64,000 nucleotides of DNA from Chamaecrista fasciculata (GCA_003254925.1 QANZ01043183.1:76822-140821), one strand, 5' to 3'; shown: positions 35,270 to 49,026, counted from the first letter of the stretch. Numbers and translations: made by a program. The notes: generated by a model not told the origin, from the letters alone.

Positions 35270-38200
35270 TGTTGGAGATTGTGCCCTAGGGCCAATCATT
35301 TTATGTATATGTTTTGAACATATTGATTAATTTATAGAGATAAGTTATGTTGTTATCATATTATTAGCATGTTTACTATGATAGCGTCCTTGATTAATTA
35401 TATGATAATTAATCTAAAATTGTCCCTGGTCGATTGTTCTCGTAGGAGCGAGAATGAACTAAGATCAGCATGACCTCGGTGTATGGAGATACATGCACTA
35501 GATGCTTTACGAGAGTCATGGTGCAATTATGTAAGGGGTTACAAGTTGCTGGACCGACCCGGAGAGTCCTGCATGGGTTTTAGTCATGAGCTAGCCTCTC
35601 CTATACTCTTGTCAATATGCCCTTAGACCTGAGGTCTTGACTATTCCGGCGTTGTAGATGTCAGACTTTGGCCTAGTCTAACGTTGCCCGTAGCAGGGTA
35701 GCCATAAGGGCTAGGTACGAGTTTGGTTGTTTACCGTGCTGAGGAATGTGGTTGACCAAGATGGGATTTTGTCCCTCATTAAAGATGAAAGATATCTAAC
35801 TGGCGCCCTCGATGAGTCTGTCCAAGGAATGTGTGGCCACACAAGGAAATGGGACTTACTCAAGGAATCGAGAAAGTTGTGGTTTGGATTATGGATGACT
35901 TTCTCGTGCCTAATCCATGACCAAGATATCGTTTGACAATAGGGATTATGTCAAGGTGGTACTTAGGTTAAGTCGTTTTGGCGTTAAGCGATAACTCACG
36001 TGTTTTGGGTAGTAGTGATGGCTTGCTAGAGTCCGCTCTCGACTTGTGAGTCATAGAGATGACTTGCTGCCAACTTCATGTGGGGCCTGCTGGGTCACAC
36101 ATGAGCAGGATCAAGATACTGCATTGGGACACGAATTAGGGTTAATTCGTGAGTCACTTTAGTGACACAATTTAAGACATAGTTGAATGTCTTAGGACAT
36201 GAAATCTTGTCTTAAATAAATATCTACGTTTGTGATATTTAAATTTGTTGGACAAGTTTAAATATATATTGTTAAATAGTTAATTGGATTAATCTATTTA
36301 CAACTATATTCTTGTTTAAAATATTAGGGAATAATAAATTAAATAAGAGTCCTAAAATTTAGGAGATTATTAATTTATTAAATTCCCCAATATCAGGAAA
36401 GCAAGCTAGAGGGTGGCGCCTCTTATCTCTTGTTTTGATTAATAAAATTGTTTCATTAATTAAATCAAGATTTGAATTTGAATTCAAGATATGATTTTGA
36501 TTTCAAGATTAAAGATTGAATTAAAGATATTAGGGTAATATTTTAATTCAATATTAATATGGAATTTGAATTCAAGATTCAAATTTGAATTAAAGATATT
36601 AGGGTAATATTTTAATTCAATATTGTTGGAAATTTATAAGTTGGTTATAACTTCCTAAGAGTTAGGATTGTTATTTGGCCAAAGTGCAATATTGGTCCTA
36701 TAAGTTTGCATGAGTTCCCAAATCAGTCCTATAAGTTTTTTCGTCTCAGATTTGGTCCCATAAGTTTGAAAACTTCTCACCGTTAGTCCTATCGATATTT
36801 CCGTTAAATTTTTTCCGTTAATGCTGATGTGGCATGATGACTGGGATATTGAAGTGGCAAAGTGGATTGAAATGGGACCATACTGCAACAAATATTAATA
36901 TTGTGGATGTATTTAGTGAATTTGACGGAGGACTATGTTAAAATCACTGCCAAGGCTTCTTCGATCTTTCTTCTCGCTATATCCTATATCTTCTTCTTCT
37001 TCAAGTTCTCATCTTTCTTCTTCATCTTCAAGTTCTCCTCCTATATCACACCTCCAAAATCTTTCTTCTTCTTCTTCATCTTCTTCATCTTCATGTTTCT
37101 ATATCACTGACTGCAACAGTGCTAGTGTTCCTCTGGAAAAACATAAAGAGAAGCATAATACTGATTCCAACAATGCTCCTGAACCTGTTTCTGATGATCA
37201 GTGCTTACATGTTATAGTTGTTTAAAGCATAGAAGAAGATATAGAAAGATTTTGGAGGTGTGATATAGGAGGAGAACTTGAAGATGAAGAAGAAAGATGA
37301 GAACTTGAAGAAGAAGAAGAAGATATAGGATATAGCGAGAAGAAAGATCGAAGAAGCCTTGGCAGTGATTTTAACATAGTCCTCCGTCAAATTCACTAAA
37401 TACATCCACAATATTAATATTTGTTGTAGTATGGTCCCATTTCAATCCACTTTGCCACTTCAATATCCCAGTCATCATGCCACATCAGCATTAACGGAAA
37501 AAATTTAACGGAAATATCGATAGGACTAACGGTGAGAATTTTTCAAACTTATGGGATCAAATCTGAGACGAAAAAACTTATAGGACTAATTTGGGAACTC
37601 ATGCAAACTTATAGGACCAATATTGCACTTTGGCCTTGTTATTTTGATTTATTAAATTCCTTTAAAAAGGATGAGGAATGGCGCATGGATCAAATCTTGG
37701 AGTGCAAGATTTGATCTTGCATTTTGAATTTTAAAACATGTGCAAATCGATTTTATGATTAGAAATATTAAGGTAATATTTTAATTATAAATTCAATTCC
37801 TCATGACTCATTCCAACCAATAGGATTTGAGGAATCAAGATTTGGTTTCAAGATTTGATCTTGAATTCGAATTACCTATTAAGTTTTGAATTATAATATT
37901 AGTGTAATATTATAAATCACGATTTAGGGATTCCCTAAATTATATTAATTATTGAATTAATATATTCAGGATTTTAGGGATTCACTAATTAGATTAGTAA
38001 TTCCCTAATTTTAGGAATGAGAAAAATACATATATATATATATGTGAAAGTAGACTTTAGCACTAACAATTCACACTTGAGAAGTTGTGAAAAGTGGGCA
38101 ACCCTAGTTTAGAGAGAGTGAAGTCGATTTTTCCTAGAGAGAGAAAAATTTCGGCTTAACCTAAAAACTCTAAGGGTTAGTGTGTGAGTCTTGCGCCACC

Positions 38201-38532
38201 TTCTTGAGTCTTCAAGAACTGTTCTTGAAGATTCAAGACTCGTAGATAGAGTTCCCTACATTCACTTGGGAAGAAGTGAAGGAGGCTAGCACCTGGGCAT
38301 CTGCCAAACTGCTCGTGTGGATCACCGGCAGAGGAAGGACACTCGGAGTGGACTTCTCGGAATCGCAATCACAAAAGCTACCAATTGATTTGGGTAAAAT
38401 TCTATTCCTTCTTCTGATATAGACTCATATAGCGGATCCTGGCAAGAAATCACAGGGATGCGCCATTTTTGGTTAATGTTTTAATTTTATTATTTTTGCT
38501 TCCGCTGCGTGGCGCTCTGTGATATCCCAACA
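35270..38532 (+). mobile_element. 5' LTR of a Ty1/Copia retrotransposon
   Basis: It begins TGTTGGAGATTGTGCC and ends GATATCCCAACA, so TGTTGG/CCAACA terminal inverted repeats frame it. It is followed at 38534 by TGGTATCAGAGCC, a primer binding site of the initiator tRNA-Met type. The length of 3,263 bp includes a 959-bp Mutator-type insertion (36677-37635) and its 9-bp duplication, so the original LTR was about 2.3 kb. No 3' LTR is present in the window. Confidence 0.85.
36677..37635. mobile_element. Mutator-type foldback element inside the Copia LTR
   Basis: Terminal inverted repeats of about 390 bp (36677-37066 and 37243-37635) begin GGCCAAAGTGCAATATTGG. They differ by only four substitutions and one 3-base indel. 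The element is flanked by a perfect 9-bp duplication TTGTTATTT (36668-36676 and 37636-37644). The central 175 bp is not inverted and not obviously repetitive. The frame crossing it encodes a Ser-rich stretch from the TTC repeats, then a Lys/Asn/Asp-rich segment. This is the layout of a Pack-MULE or MULE-MITE. There is no transposase. Confidence 0.88.
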
Positions 38533-38533
38533 G

Positions 38534-38546
38534 TGGTATCAGAGCC
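38534..38546 (+). promoter_or_regulatory. Primer binding site of the Copia element
   Basis: TGGTATCAGAGCC starts two bases after the LTR end. It is complementary to the 3' end of initiator tRNA-Met, the usual primer of plant Copia elements. Confidence 0.85.
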
Positions 38547-40055
38547 ACGCTATTTTGGGTCCATATTAGTTTTTGATGATTATACATGAGATGTATGATT
38601 GTGTGTTTACCGCTTTCAATTGTATGCTAAAAGTGTTTTGCGAAAAGATCCACCACAAGGTTTTGGAATCTATCTAAAAATTGGTGCAAATTATATGTAT
38701 ATGATACATAGGAAATCAATTGGATTGATTTGGAAAATTGTTCTTGAGTTTTAAGCCCTTGGTCGAAATCCCTATATAATTATAATTAGAATTATTTTAA
38801 TTATAATTATTATGGTGTGGCTGAAAATTTATTAAAATTATGAATTTTAAAATTTTTGGGTCAATAATTTGAATTCTTGAATGTGATTCTTGAATTCTAT
38901 AATTATTGATACAAGGCTTGTTTTTCAAGAAAGGCATGTTAAAATTGCACAAACCCTAATTGAACACATTTAAAAATTGGTTTGTATGTGTTGAAGTATG
39001 CCGTGTTTGATATATTAATATGTGAATTGTTCATATATGTTTTATATGGTGTTGGATATGGCTCTAGGATTTTTGGTAAATACGGTCTGCGTGTCGTCTC
39101 CCTATATTCCGATGTAATTTTTTTTTATATACCTCAATGTAACTGAGGTTTTTCCCAATGTAATTTTATTTTTCTTTTAGAAAAATTCTCTCATTGGCTT
39201 GAGGGGATTATAGGGTAGATGAGCCATATCTAAACACGGTGTGTTTTATGCATTTAGTATTTTGTATGAGATGCAATGCGCTAGATGTATGCCTAGGGGT
39301 GCGAATTTTAACATGCAATATTTAATTTTACGCTACAACCACATATACGATACGAGTATGGGATTTTGTATGAGATACAAAATCCGTGCATGTGTTTATA
39401 TGTATGAGATACATGGGGAAATAAACACTTGGCACAACTCGTTTAATTTTAATTGGATTTAAAATTGAACCTAAAACGGAACTTTTAAATTAAACCTTTT
39501 TAAAAATCTTAAGTTGTAATGCCATCAATAAAACACCCTGTTAAAATCTTGTTCATCGTGGAGCAGTGATCGCCTACGCGACACGTATCTACCTTGACCT
39601 TGAGGAGACACGGGTGAATGGAAGATTCACGCAACGCCTTGTTGAAATCTCAGTTTGTTAAATGCAGTGATCGCCTATGCGACACATGTTTAGTGGGCTT
39701 TGATGATATGGGGTTGGGCTTCGGCCTCGTTGTTTTGAGCCTAGCCATTCACGAGTTTTATTGTGCGACTTAATGGGGTTATCAAATCGGATTTGGACCT
39801 CAAGGCATTAGATGGGATAAACATGCCATAATAAGTATCATATGATGATACAGTCCCATAAAGATCTAAGAGTCAGATGAGATGTGATTGGTAAAGAGTT
39901 ATCTACCTAAATAACCTGAGGGTGTATGATCGCCTACGCGACGGTAAACTTTGGTGAAATATGGATCTTAGCCACTAATAATAAATTTACTGGGTTTTAT
40001 AAAATGATGGATATATTTTTGCTAATTAACTTCATATCTTTAATTGTAGAATCAA
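38547..40055 (+). other. Long untranslated leader of the Copia element
   Basis: About 1.5 kb between primer site and gag. A motif GATCGCCTA(C/T)GCGAC occurs three times (about 39568, 39670, 39928), each in a similar context. No frame is supported. Confidence 0.5.
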
Positions 40056-40961
40056 ATGGTAAACAATAGTTCAACGTTTTCACTGCAATCTATCCTTGAG
40101 AAGGATAAGTTGTCTAGGACAAACTTCCTCGACTAGTTTCATATTTTGAGAATTTTTCTCACCCATGAAAGGAAGCTTTATGTTCTAGAGAAACCTCTCC
40201 CTAAGGAGCCTGCCAACAACGCTCCAAGAGCTCAAAAGAATGCTTATGAGAAGCACTTCGATGACTCTTTGGAGGTCTCTTGCCTGATGCTAGACACAAT
40301 GGTTCCCGAGTTGCAAAAGGACTTGGATACGTTGATGTCTTTTGAGATGATAACGCGTCTCAAGGAAATGTTCCAACACCAGGTTAGGCAAGAAAGGTAT
40401 GAGACCACTAAGGCTCTACACTCTTGCAAGATGGCTGAAGGTGCATCCGTTAGTACCCATGTCATGAAGATGAAGGGGTACATAGATCACCTTGGTAGGC
40501 TGGGATTTCCCATTACTCCAGAGCTTGCGACGAATTTGATCCTAAACTCGCTGCCCAAAACTTATGACCAGTTTATCATGAACTTTAATATGAGAGGGTT
40601 GGAGAAATCAGTCTCTGGGCTGCATAGGATGCTCAAGGCTGCTGAGGCATCCATGAAAAGGGCGCCTGCAGTAGTCTTGATGGTTCAGAGAGGCCAAGGG
40701 AAGGGGAAGGGCGAAGGAAAGAGGAAGGGAATCGTCCTGGTTGGTGAGACCAAACCAGTGGACGAGCCTTACTTACAACCTGCCAAGAAGGCAAAGCCTT
40801 CAGAGGATGCGTTTTGCTCTTTTTGCCAAATGCCAGGACATTGGATGAGAAAATGCAAATTGTATTGGGAAGATCAAAAGAAGAACAAGAGCTGTGAGGC
40901 TTCTACTTCAGGTATCTTTGTTATAAATCTCCTTTTTCTACTTAAACCACTTGGGTATTAG
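40056..40961 (+). pseudogene. Copia gag-like protein with a premature stop
   Basis: The frame opens with ATG at 40056 and is broken by TAG at 40134-40136 (codon 27), where Copia gags of this type carry Trp. It then stays open to 40961. Landmarks: LTHERKLYVLE, LMLDTMVPELQ, the CKMAEGASVSTHVMKMKGYI segment (given in part), and a CCHC zinc knuckle C-x2-C-x4-H-x4-C around 40818-40859 preceded by a Lys/Gly-rich stretch. These are typical of the UBN2/retrotransposon gag domain. The end of the frame runs into the frameshifted protease region. It is not functional as it stands. Confidence 0.8.
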
Positions 40962-41783
40962 ATATAGCATGTGGTTCTCACATTTGATGTGCAGGGTCTT
41001 AGAGACAGTAGAAAGCTGGACAGAAGCAAGATGGACCTACGAGTGGGCAATGGAGCAAGGGTTGCTGCTGTTGCTGTGGGAACATACGAGCTTGTTTTGC
41101 CCTCTGGGCTTATTTTATTGTTATTATGTACCTTCTTTAAGTTCAAACACTACTTCTCCTTCTTATTTGGATAAGGAAGGTTTTATATGTGTAAACGGTA
41201 AAGAATGGTGTTCTATTTAAAGATGATGTTTTATTTGCTTATGGTGATTTGCAAGATAATCATTGCATCTTAAAATTAGAACGACAACACGATAACAATA
41301 TTTATAACATTGATACGGAAAAGGATTAAAATTAGCGAATCTAGTCCAAAATACCTTTGGCATTGTCGTTTAGGCCATATAAACGAGAAACGCCCGGGGA
41401 AGCTCCATAAAGATGGACTTCTAAGCTCATTAGATTTTGAATCATATGATGCTTGCGAATCTTGTTTACTTGGTAAGATGACAAAGGCACCCTTCACTGG
41501 CCACAGTGAGAGGGCGTCTGACATATTGGGAATCATACATAGTGATGTATATGGACCCATGAGTACCCAAGCTAGAGGTGGTTACTCATACTTCATCACG
41601 TTTACTGACAACTTTAGTAGGTATGGCTACGTCAACCTAATGAAGCACAAGTCAGAGTCTTTTGAAATGTTCAAGAGATTTCAAAGTGAAGTGGAGAACC
41701 AACTTGACAAGAAAATCAAAGTCCTTCGATCTGATCGAGGAGGCGAGTATTAGAGTCAAGAGTTCGTTGATCATCTTCGATCT
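40962..41783 (+). pseudogene. Decayed Copia protease and integrase N-terminal part
   Basis: Just past gag, one frame reads WVLDIACGSH where an aspartic protease would have DTG, so the catalytic motif is changed. A second frame then gives LRDSRKLDR..LRVGNGARV, and 41310-41753 gives the GAG-pre-integrase HCRLGHINEKR..CESCLLGKM (HHCC zinc site) followed by integrase with HSDVYGPMST and TFTDNFSRYGY. A TAG at 41751-41753 lies within the RSDRGGEY..SQEF stretch. The Copia sequence ends at about 41783. Reverse transcriptase, RNase H and the 3' LTR are missing, so the element is 3'-truncated. Confidence 0.8.
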
Positions 41784-42160
41784 GACTCGACGGCTGTCAC
41801 TGTCGCGCCGCAGTGAGGTGCCTATCCTTCCTTTTTGGGAGTCAGTGATAGTCAAGAGTGCTTTTCACCATATCCCTGCGTACGGAGGGTGGTTTGGGTA
41901 TTTTGCGTGTGTGTTTTTGCTCAAACGTACGCTGTGGCTGGTGTAGCCTTACCTGGTCACGTGGTCTCAAAAGATCTTTGAATTAAATGTCAATATCTTG
42001 ACATTTAATGCTTGAGTGGGAGGGGACCCTGCTGGTTTTCTTTTGGCGTCGGGTCTTCCTTGTCTTGTTCTTTCCCCTTTATCGCCGGGTGACCTTTGTC
42101 CTTCGTATGTAAGTTGAAGGATGTATATCACCTTTATTAACATCTTAAAAACATATATTA
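41779..42160 (+). other. 3' remnant of the inner coding element
   Basis: It starts with the 27-bp stretch also found at 32778-32804 and continues with GC-richer DNA (ACCTGGTCACGTGG, GCCGGGTGACC) unlike the AT-rich surroundings. It probably is the far side of the element that was invaded by the Copia copy. No frame is supported. Confidence 0.4.
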
Positions 42161-42513
42161 ATATTGGGCCAGTAGGCACAAGGCGCTTGTCTGAAAAAAA
42201 GTCAAAATATGCTATTTGGTCCCTAAAGTTACTATAAATAATTGAAATATATGATTTAGTTATTAAATTTGAACTGATTTTATATTTTTTGATCCCTAAA
42301 TTTATACTTATCAAAACTTTTTTATTCTTAAATTTATATTAAATTTTTTTTGTCCCAAAATTTGACCCAAGGACTTAATTATTAATAATTGAAATAATTC
42401 GATAAATGAGTCATATATTTTGATTATTTATTAACAGATTAGTTGACTAGATTTAAGAACCAAATATATAGTAAGTTTTATTAAAAAAAACAAATAAACC
42501 AAAAAGGGTAAAA

Positions 42514-42693
42514 TTGAAACTTTGATTGAAAAATACCATTGCAAACCCTGTCATCTAAGATAACATAGTTTTTTTGTCGATATCANCCCCTAACCACAGG
42601 GTACCAAATTGCAATTTACCCTTGAAACTTTGATTGAAAAATACCATTGCAAACCCTGTCATCTAAGATAACATAGTTTTTTTGTCGATATCA
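42514..42693. repeat. 72-bp exact duplication around an undetermined base
   Basis: 42514-42585 and 42622-42693 are identical. Between them lie N (42586) and 35 bases that include GGGTACCAAATTGCAATTTACCC, which resembles the end of the Mutator-type element at 60646-61142. This is either the target-side duplication left at a collapsed insertion or a scaffolding artefact in which two contig ends overlap. Confidence 0.85.
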
Positions 42694-42843
42694 GATCACA
42701 CCCTTTTTTATGTCATCTGATGACAGGGTGCTATCTTGGATGTCGACGTATGACGACATCATGACGTTACCAAACGTCAGACATCCAAGATACCATAATA
42801 TATAAGATGGCGGGTATGAGATCACAACATACCAAACACACCC

Positions 42844-44352
42844 TATGTATGTATCTAGATTTAATTCTAAGCAACAGAGTTTTTATGAGATAACGTTTTT
42901 CCTCCCAAAACTAGTTAATATATATATATATATATATGAACCTAATGACAAGATACATAGAAATCAATTTTTTTAAAAAAAAAATTGCAAGGATATAAAT
43001 CAAGTGTGTGTATATATATCAGTATATATATATATATTATAAATTATTTTAATATTGAGATTGCATGTGAAAGAAATAAAAGAAATGGGGCCATAACAAA
43101 CTAGCTAATAAATAGAAAATCATTTCCTTCCATCATTTAATGTGACAATGACATGGTATGGAAAACCCACATGCATGCCGACATGTATATGTATATTTTT
43201 CTGCAGTTCAGATCATATAATAAATGTACAGACACATACATACGTGTGTATATAAATATAAGGTTAAAGGTTCATTTTGGTCCTAAATGCATATCATAAT
43301 GTTCAGTTTGGTCCATTATGTTTCAAAATGTTTTATTTTGGTTCAAACTAATGAATATAACTCGTTTCAAGTTCAAACGTGACGACCTTACGTATTGTTC
43401 TCAAAGAGTACTCTCTCTATCTAGTGGAGGCCGTCAACAAATGAGGTCAAATCGATCCTAAAAGTAGACTGCTCGTTTCATGGTCAAACAAACAAAGTTG
43501 ATCATATATCTCTCGTTTTAAATTTGAATGCAACGGGTTTAAAGCTACGAGTTCCTCTTAACAAATCTTTTAAACTTGAAATGAGAAACGAGAGAAATAT
43601 GACCAAATTCAATAATATGGGACCAAAATGAAACATTTTACCAACATTTGGACCAAAATAAAATATTTTGTCAACATTTAGGATCAATTTGAATATTTTG
43701 AAATATAATAGACTAAAATGAACATTAAGACATGTATTTAGGAACAAAATGACCATTTAACCTATATGTAATCATAAACATTCAAAGCCCTAATCACCAC
43801 TCCTCTCAATCGAGCGCTAAAATTTTAGTTTATTTTTTCCTGGCATTGTACACACTTTGATTTCTTTTCATTGGCCAATTAAGTTAAAATACGTATACAT
43901 TGATTGCTAACTAATTTTTTAATGCATTCAGATGTACTTTCAAATTAAAGATGCTTCACAAGTAAATTAAAAAATGATTGAGAGAGCATCAAATTGTTGA
44001 CAAATCAAGCTTTTGGGTATCTCAGTATCCAATGAGAAAGTGGTGTGTTTTTTTGACCAATTAATAACGTTTGAATCAGATTGCATGAAGAAGTTGGATC
44101 GAGAAGCTTCAATGTTCATAGACTTAATTAACGGCCATGTGCTCTCTTTCCTCATTACAGTTTGTATTTGTATATTCACATATAACTTCCGTAATTTGTT
44201 GCTCCATTAAAGAAGAATAATACAACATCAAAACAATATGTATATATATAATTATAAGCATTAAAGCACATGCATGTGGTATGCATATGTTGGTGCAGTA
44301 ATTAAGGAGGCAACAGAGAATTGTGAAAGCAATTGATGTTCCAACTTCCGAC
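42844..44352. other. Intergenic DNA with (TA)n tracts and one palindromic element
   Basis: (TA)n tracts lie at about 42918-42936 and 43012-43038. A palindromic element covers 43261-43763 (ends AGGTTAAAGGTTCATTTTGG and CCATTTAACCT; arms with TTTTGGTCC and GGACCAAAAT). No gene was seen. Confidence 0.45.
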
Positions 44353-44957
44353 CAGTGTTGTCGGACTCGAACTGAATAGAGACTCGGACAAGTGTTCAGT
44401 TCACGGTCTGATTAGTTCAATCGGTTGAACCGGATGACTCAATAAATAATTATTTTTAATATATTAAATATAAATACTATATACTTTTTTGGTTATGGTT
44501 TAAGAGATGCATTTAATTTATTATTAAATACATTTCTTCATTTAAATAATATAATTCTTCTCTTCACCACTAAAGATTATAGATTAAATGCATTTTTTCA
44601 TGTAAGTGAATGAACTTGATGCATCTTAAACAAGATCTAATAAGTCATAAATTCATAATAATTATTTAAATTCAACATTTCGACCCTCAAATTTCAAGTT
44701 GAACACAAAATAGAGGAAGGAGACGAAATAAGAGAATGAATAAAGAGTATAAGCAAAAAAAAATTGAGATTAAAAAAAAAGTAGTTGGACCACCGGTTCG
44801 GTCCAACGGTTGGACCCGGTTCGCCGGTTTTGTCCGGTTAAAACCGGTTCAATCCGGTCCAACTAACAATTTGGTTATTTTGGTCGAACCAACTCGCTTT
44901 CACATTCGGTTAGCGGTCAGACCGGTTAGACCGTCCAGTCCGGTTCTGACAACACTG
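44353..44957. mobile_element. hAT-type non-autonomous element
   Basis: 605 bp with terminal repeats CAGTGTTGTCGGACTCGAAC and (reverse complement of the right end) CAGTGTTGTCAGAACCGGAC. The right part is full of CCGGTT words. It is flanked by CTTCCGAC (44345-44352) and CTTCCAAC (44958-44965), an 8-bp duplication with one change. It belongs to the same family as 63083-64000. Confidence 0.8.
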
Positions 44958-44965
44958 CTTCCAAC

Positions 44966-46309
44966 CATCAATTGCAAAGCAGGTAGTAGAGGGGTGGATA
45001 TAATTTATGAACCCTAAATCAATTTACATTTCAATGGCTTCCATTCATCACATGATTTCAACCAAGTATCATAACTAGTATGTATTGTGGGAGGGTTATT
45101 CATGAATTATTAATATTAAGGTAGGTTTGAAATTGGATATATGGTGATGTATAGTATTTCACGATTATTTAATCGAGCTTGATCGTCCGTCATCATACAC
45201 GTAACCTTACTACTACTCATAAATAAACGTCTTTTTTTAAAAAGGAGTAGTTGCGTCCAAATCTCAAATCACGTGGATGGTAATGCTCATTAATTAGAGG
45301 GACTTTTGTATTCCCAATGTGAATCCCCTGTTCTTGGAATGTTCAACTTTGAGTAACTCCATGTTGTTTAAGCTATATATATTGGAATTACATACTCTAT
45401 TTTTCTCTGGACAAATAAAAGTACATGATAGACCATCTAAATGATTAAAAGCTGATCTCTTGATTGATATTACGAAAGTCTCAATAAAAATGATAAAGGA
45501 AGTAATATTTTTAGAGAAGAATGGAGAATGAAGTAACCAATTGTGATTAAGACAATAAATAAGTAGGGAAAAAAGAAAAGACATAGACGTGATTAAAGGG
45601 TATTTATAGAAGAAAGGTTTTAGTGGATGAGAAGTAATGAAGTGAGGAAAGGAGTGACGTAGTTAGTCACGTTGTTGAATGCAAGAAGTGATAGCTATGC
45701 CTAGGTGTCCACTTGATTTGTGTTAAAATAGGCGTTTACTTTGGGTCAACTACCTTTGGAAAGATATGTATGTCCCAAGTGATAAGGGTTAACACACACA
45801 GATGCCATGTTTGCCATGTCTGTCATTACCGATGTGTCCAAACACACAAAGACCCCATGAAAGCTTACACACAACAGTATCATCAAAAGGATAACCACTT
45901 GTTATACTTTCTTAAATTAATCATACCCATATCACATATATACATAATTACATATAGATTAATCATCTCTCCAATTTCAAAAAAGATCCATGCTTGATAT
46001 CATATATGTGGTGGGGTGGAGTTGACGTCTGAAAACTGTGGATGGGTGCTGTTTCAATTTTGTCTCTCTTGGGTGCTATCCTAATCCTTCTCGGCTTTGT
46101 TTTCGTCTGTATTAGGCCTTTGCCATTTTCTGACTTGGTTTCTTTCGATATGTAAAGGACGGTAGATGAGTGTTATTTTAAGGTTTAAGGTTTAATAATT
46201 GTAATGGGTGATGTAGCAAGGCTTCATGTGACGAGGGAAAAGGATTTTATCAAATCTTGGTGGTTTTGTTGTGTGGCTCATGTTGGGTAGCTGGATAAAT
46301 ATTTGATCC
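44966..46309. other. AT-rich intergenic DNA
   Basis: No supported gene. Short open frames here lack start context, splice sites and known motifs. Confidence 0.4.
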
Positions 46310-46323
46310 AAAAATATACAATC

Positions 46324-46452
46324 GCTTATCAAGGAGTTCAATTCCTGCCTTGTGTATGCAGCAACTAATTGGCCAACGAAAAACCCTTAAATAAAGCTCA
46401 GATCCGCAGAGGATTAGTCCTTAGCCCATCGGGCTGGGGGCAACAAAAAAAA
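46324..46452 (+). mobile_element. 5'-truncated SINE (family B)
   Basis: It has a box B-like GGAGTTCAATTCC, then GCAGCAACTAATTGGCCAACG, GGATTAGTCCTTAGCCCATCG, and an A-rich tail. The direct repeat AAAAATATACAATC flanks it at about 46310-46323 and again directly after the tail. The same body occurs at 7275-7445 in the opposite orientation. Confidence 0.7.
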
Positions 46453-46465
46453 AATATACAATCAG

Positions 46466-48049
46466 CGTAGCTGGATCTCCCTTCTTCTAGTGGTTTAGTG
46501 GTTCTCAGGATTTAGGAGCATGGGCTGGGCTTGCTTTTTATGTCTTCAGATCCCACCCTCATTCTTGGGCCTCAACCCTTAATGGCTTGCTTTCTTCGTC
46601 TATGCTGTCCACGGAATGCAACCATTTACCTCATTGTAGATCATATAGACTTTATATATATCGTATTAAGAATTTCCCTATATCTTCTACACGTTTGGCC
46701 TTAAACTTTTCATATAATATTAATATTTCATGGCATGAAAGACAGTAAGAGAAAGGACCATACTTGAAATTAGAAGGATTCTAACACAACAGAGAACAAT
46801 GAGTTAAAACTCTATAGACTATTTAGAAACTTTCCAATATTTGCTTTCTTCGTCCCAAGAATTTACCTTGCTCTTAAAAATAATGACATGATCATTATCA
46901 AGCTGTTAAAGACAAATAATTAATTTGATCTAATTTATTTGTAATACTTGAGTTGAGAGCAATTATACAACAATAACATAACGAATTGCACAAAATTCAT
47001 TCGTTGAAATAGCACATGTACAGTACCATTGAAGAGAAAGCAATTCAATACAACTAAATAAAAAAATACAACTAAGAATCAGAATGATGCCAAAACCCAA
47101 AACAAAAACTTTAATTTGTGTTGAGACACCAAAAAATAAAGTAGACGTATATTTTTGGTATAACTGTATAAGAAAAGTTTTTTTTAAAAAAAATTAATAC
47201 GAATACATATTTTATGATTAAACAACATAAAAATTGCAACAGAGACAATCCCATATCCACACCCACTAACAATAATAGATTTAAATGGAACTTATCATCT
47301 CTGGTCCTGTAACAATCAATGAAAATCCCAGGGGATATTCGAAACCCATGTTCACCAAACCTTGTTCATAACAAAAGAGCAAAAGCATACGGAGACTCCT
47401 ATTCTTTGTTTACAGAGGGAGCCAAAAGGCTAATGAATAAGCACTTCATTCCAATGGACAATGGTGGATAAAAGGAACGACACGCATGAACTGGCTTTTA
47501 AGACAAGGATAGCAAATATTGGAAAAGTACATGCATGCCAAAATGTTGGACTAGGTACATAAGCGCAACAAACAACTAGATGCACAGATAAAAACAGAGG
47601 CTAGATCAAGCAGTTTCAAAGAGTATGCCCACAAATGGAGACACTAGTAATAATACTAGAGTCATGCCCCATTCTATACTATAAATCAGTGTTGTTCAGT
47701 AGCAGTGCCACATAATGAACGAAGAACCAAAAACCTGGGCATTCACATTAAATGATCGAGAATAAAAGCAAAAGTTAAACTGAGCAAACAGATACATTTC
47801 AAAATAACAATTTGTATTAGAAAAAAGAAAAGGGGATGGGGGCAATCAAACATAAACATATGCACTTCAGCATGAGAAAAAAAAATGCAAAATTCAGCGG
47901 TTCTGCAAGTCTTGGAGATAGTCGTGAGATTACAAAGTCTTACAGCCTTAAATTAAAATTATAACTTAAACAGGACAAAAAGCTGATTCCATCTTAAAAC
48001 TAAAGAGTGAAAACCTCCAATGATAGCTAAAGAAAAGCTGAAGCAACGT
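46466..48049. other. Intergenic DNA and RPS27 3' region
   Basis: The part nearest 48049 (about 47750-48049) has the look of a 3' UTR of the ribosomal gene on the minus strand. I see no second gene. Confidence 0.4.
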
Positions 48050-48992
<943 letters not shown>

Positions 48993-49017
48993 CTTAGAAG
49001 ACGATATGGGAGTGCAG

Positions 49018-49026
49018 AAAACCCTA
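49018..49026 (+). promoter_or_regulatory. Telo-box-like motif in the RPS27 leader
   Basis: AAACCCTAG lies about 26 bases upstream of the RPS27 start codon. It differs by one base from the telo-box AAACCCTAA that is common near the start of plant ribosomal protein genes and is bound by Pur-alpha/Myb-like factors. The identification rests on position and near match. Confidence 0.5.

Larger units (their letters stand above)
32261..42843. mobile_element. Outer DNA transposon frame of a nested transposon cluster
   Basis: The left end GGGTGTGTTTGGTACACTG and the right end ACAACATACCAAACACACCC are inverted. TAT lies directly outside on both sides (32258-32260 and 42844-42846), a possible 3-bp target duplication as in PIF/Harbinger. 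Both subterminal regions repeat the words TTTGGTA and GATGTC. About 0.2 kb on the left and 0.7 kb on the right belong to this frame. The rest is inserted DNA. That both ends are one element is an inference from end sequence and flank. Confidence 0.6.
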
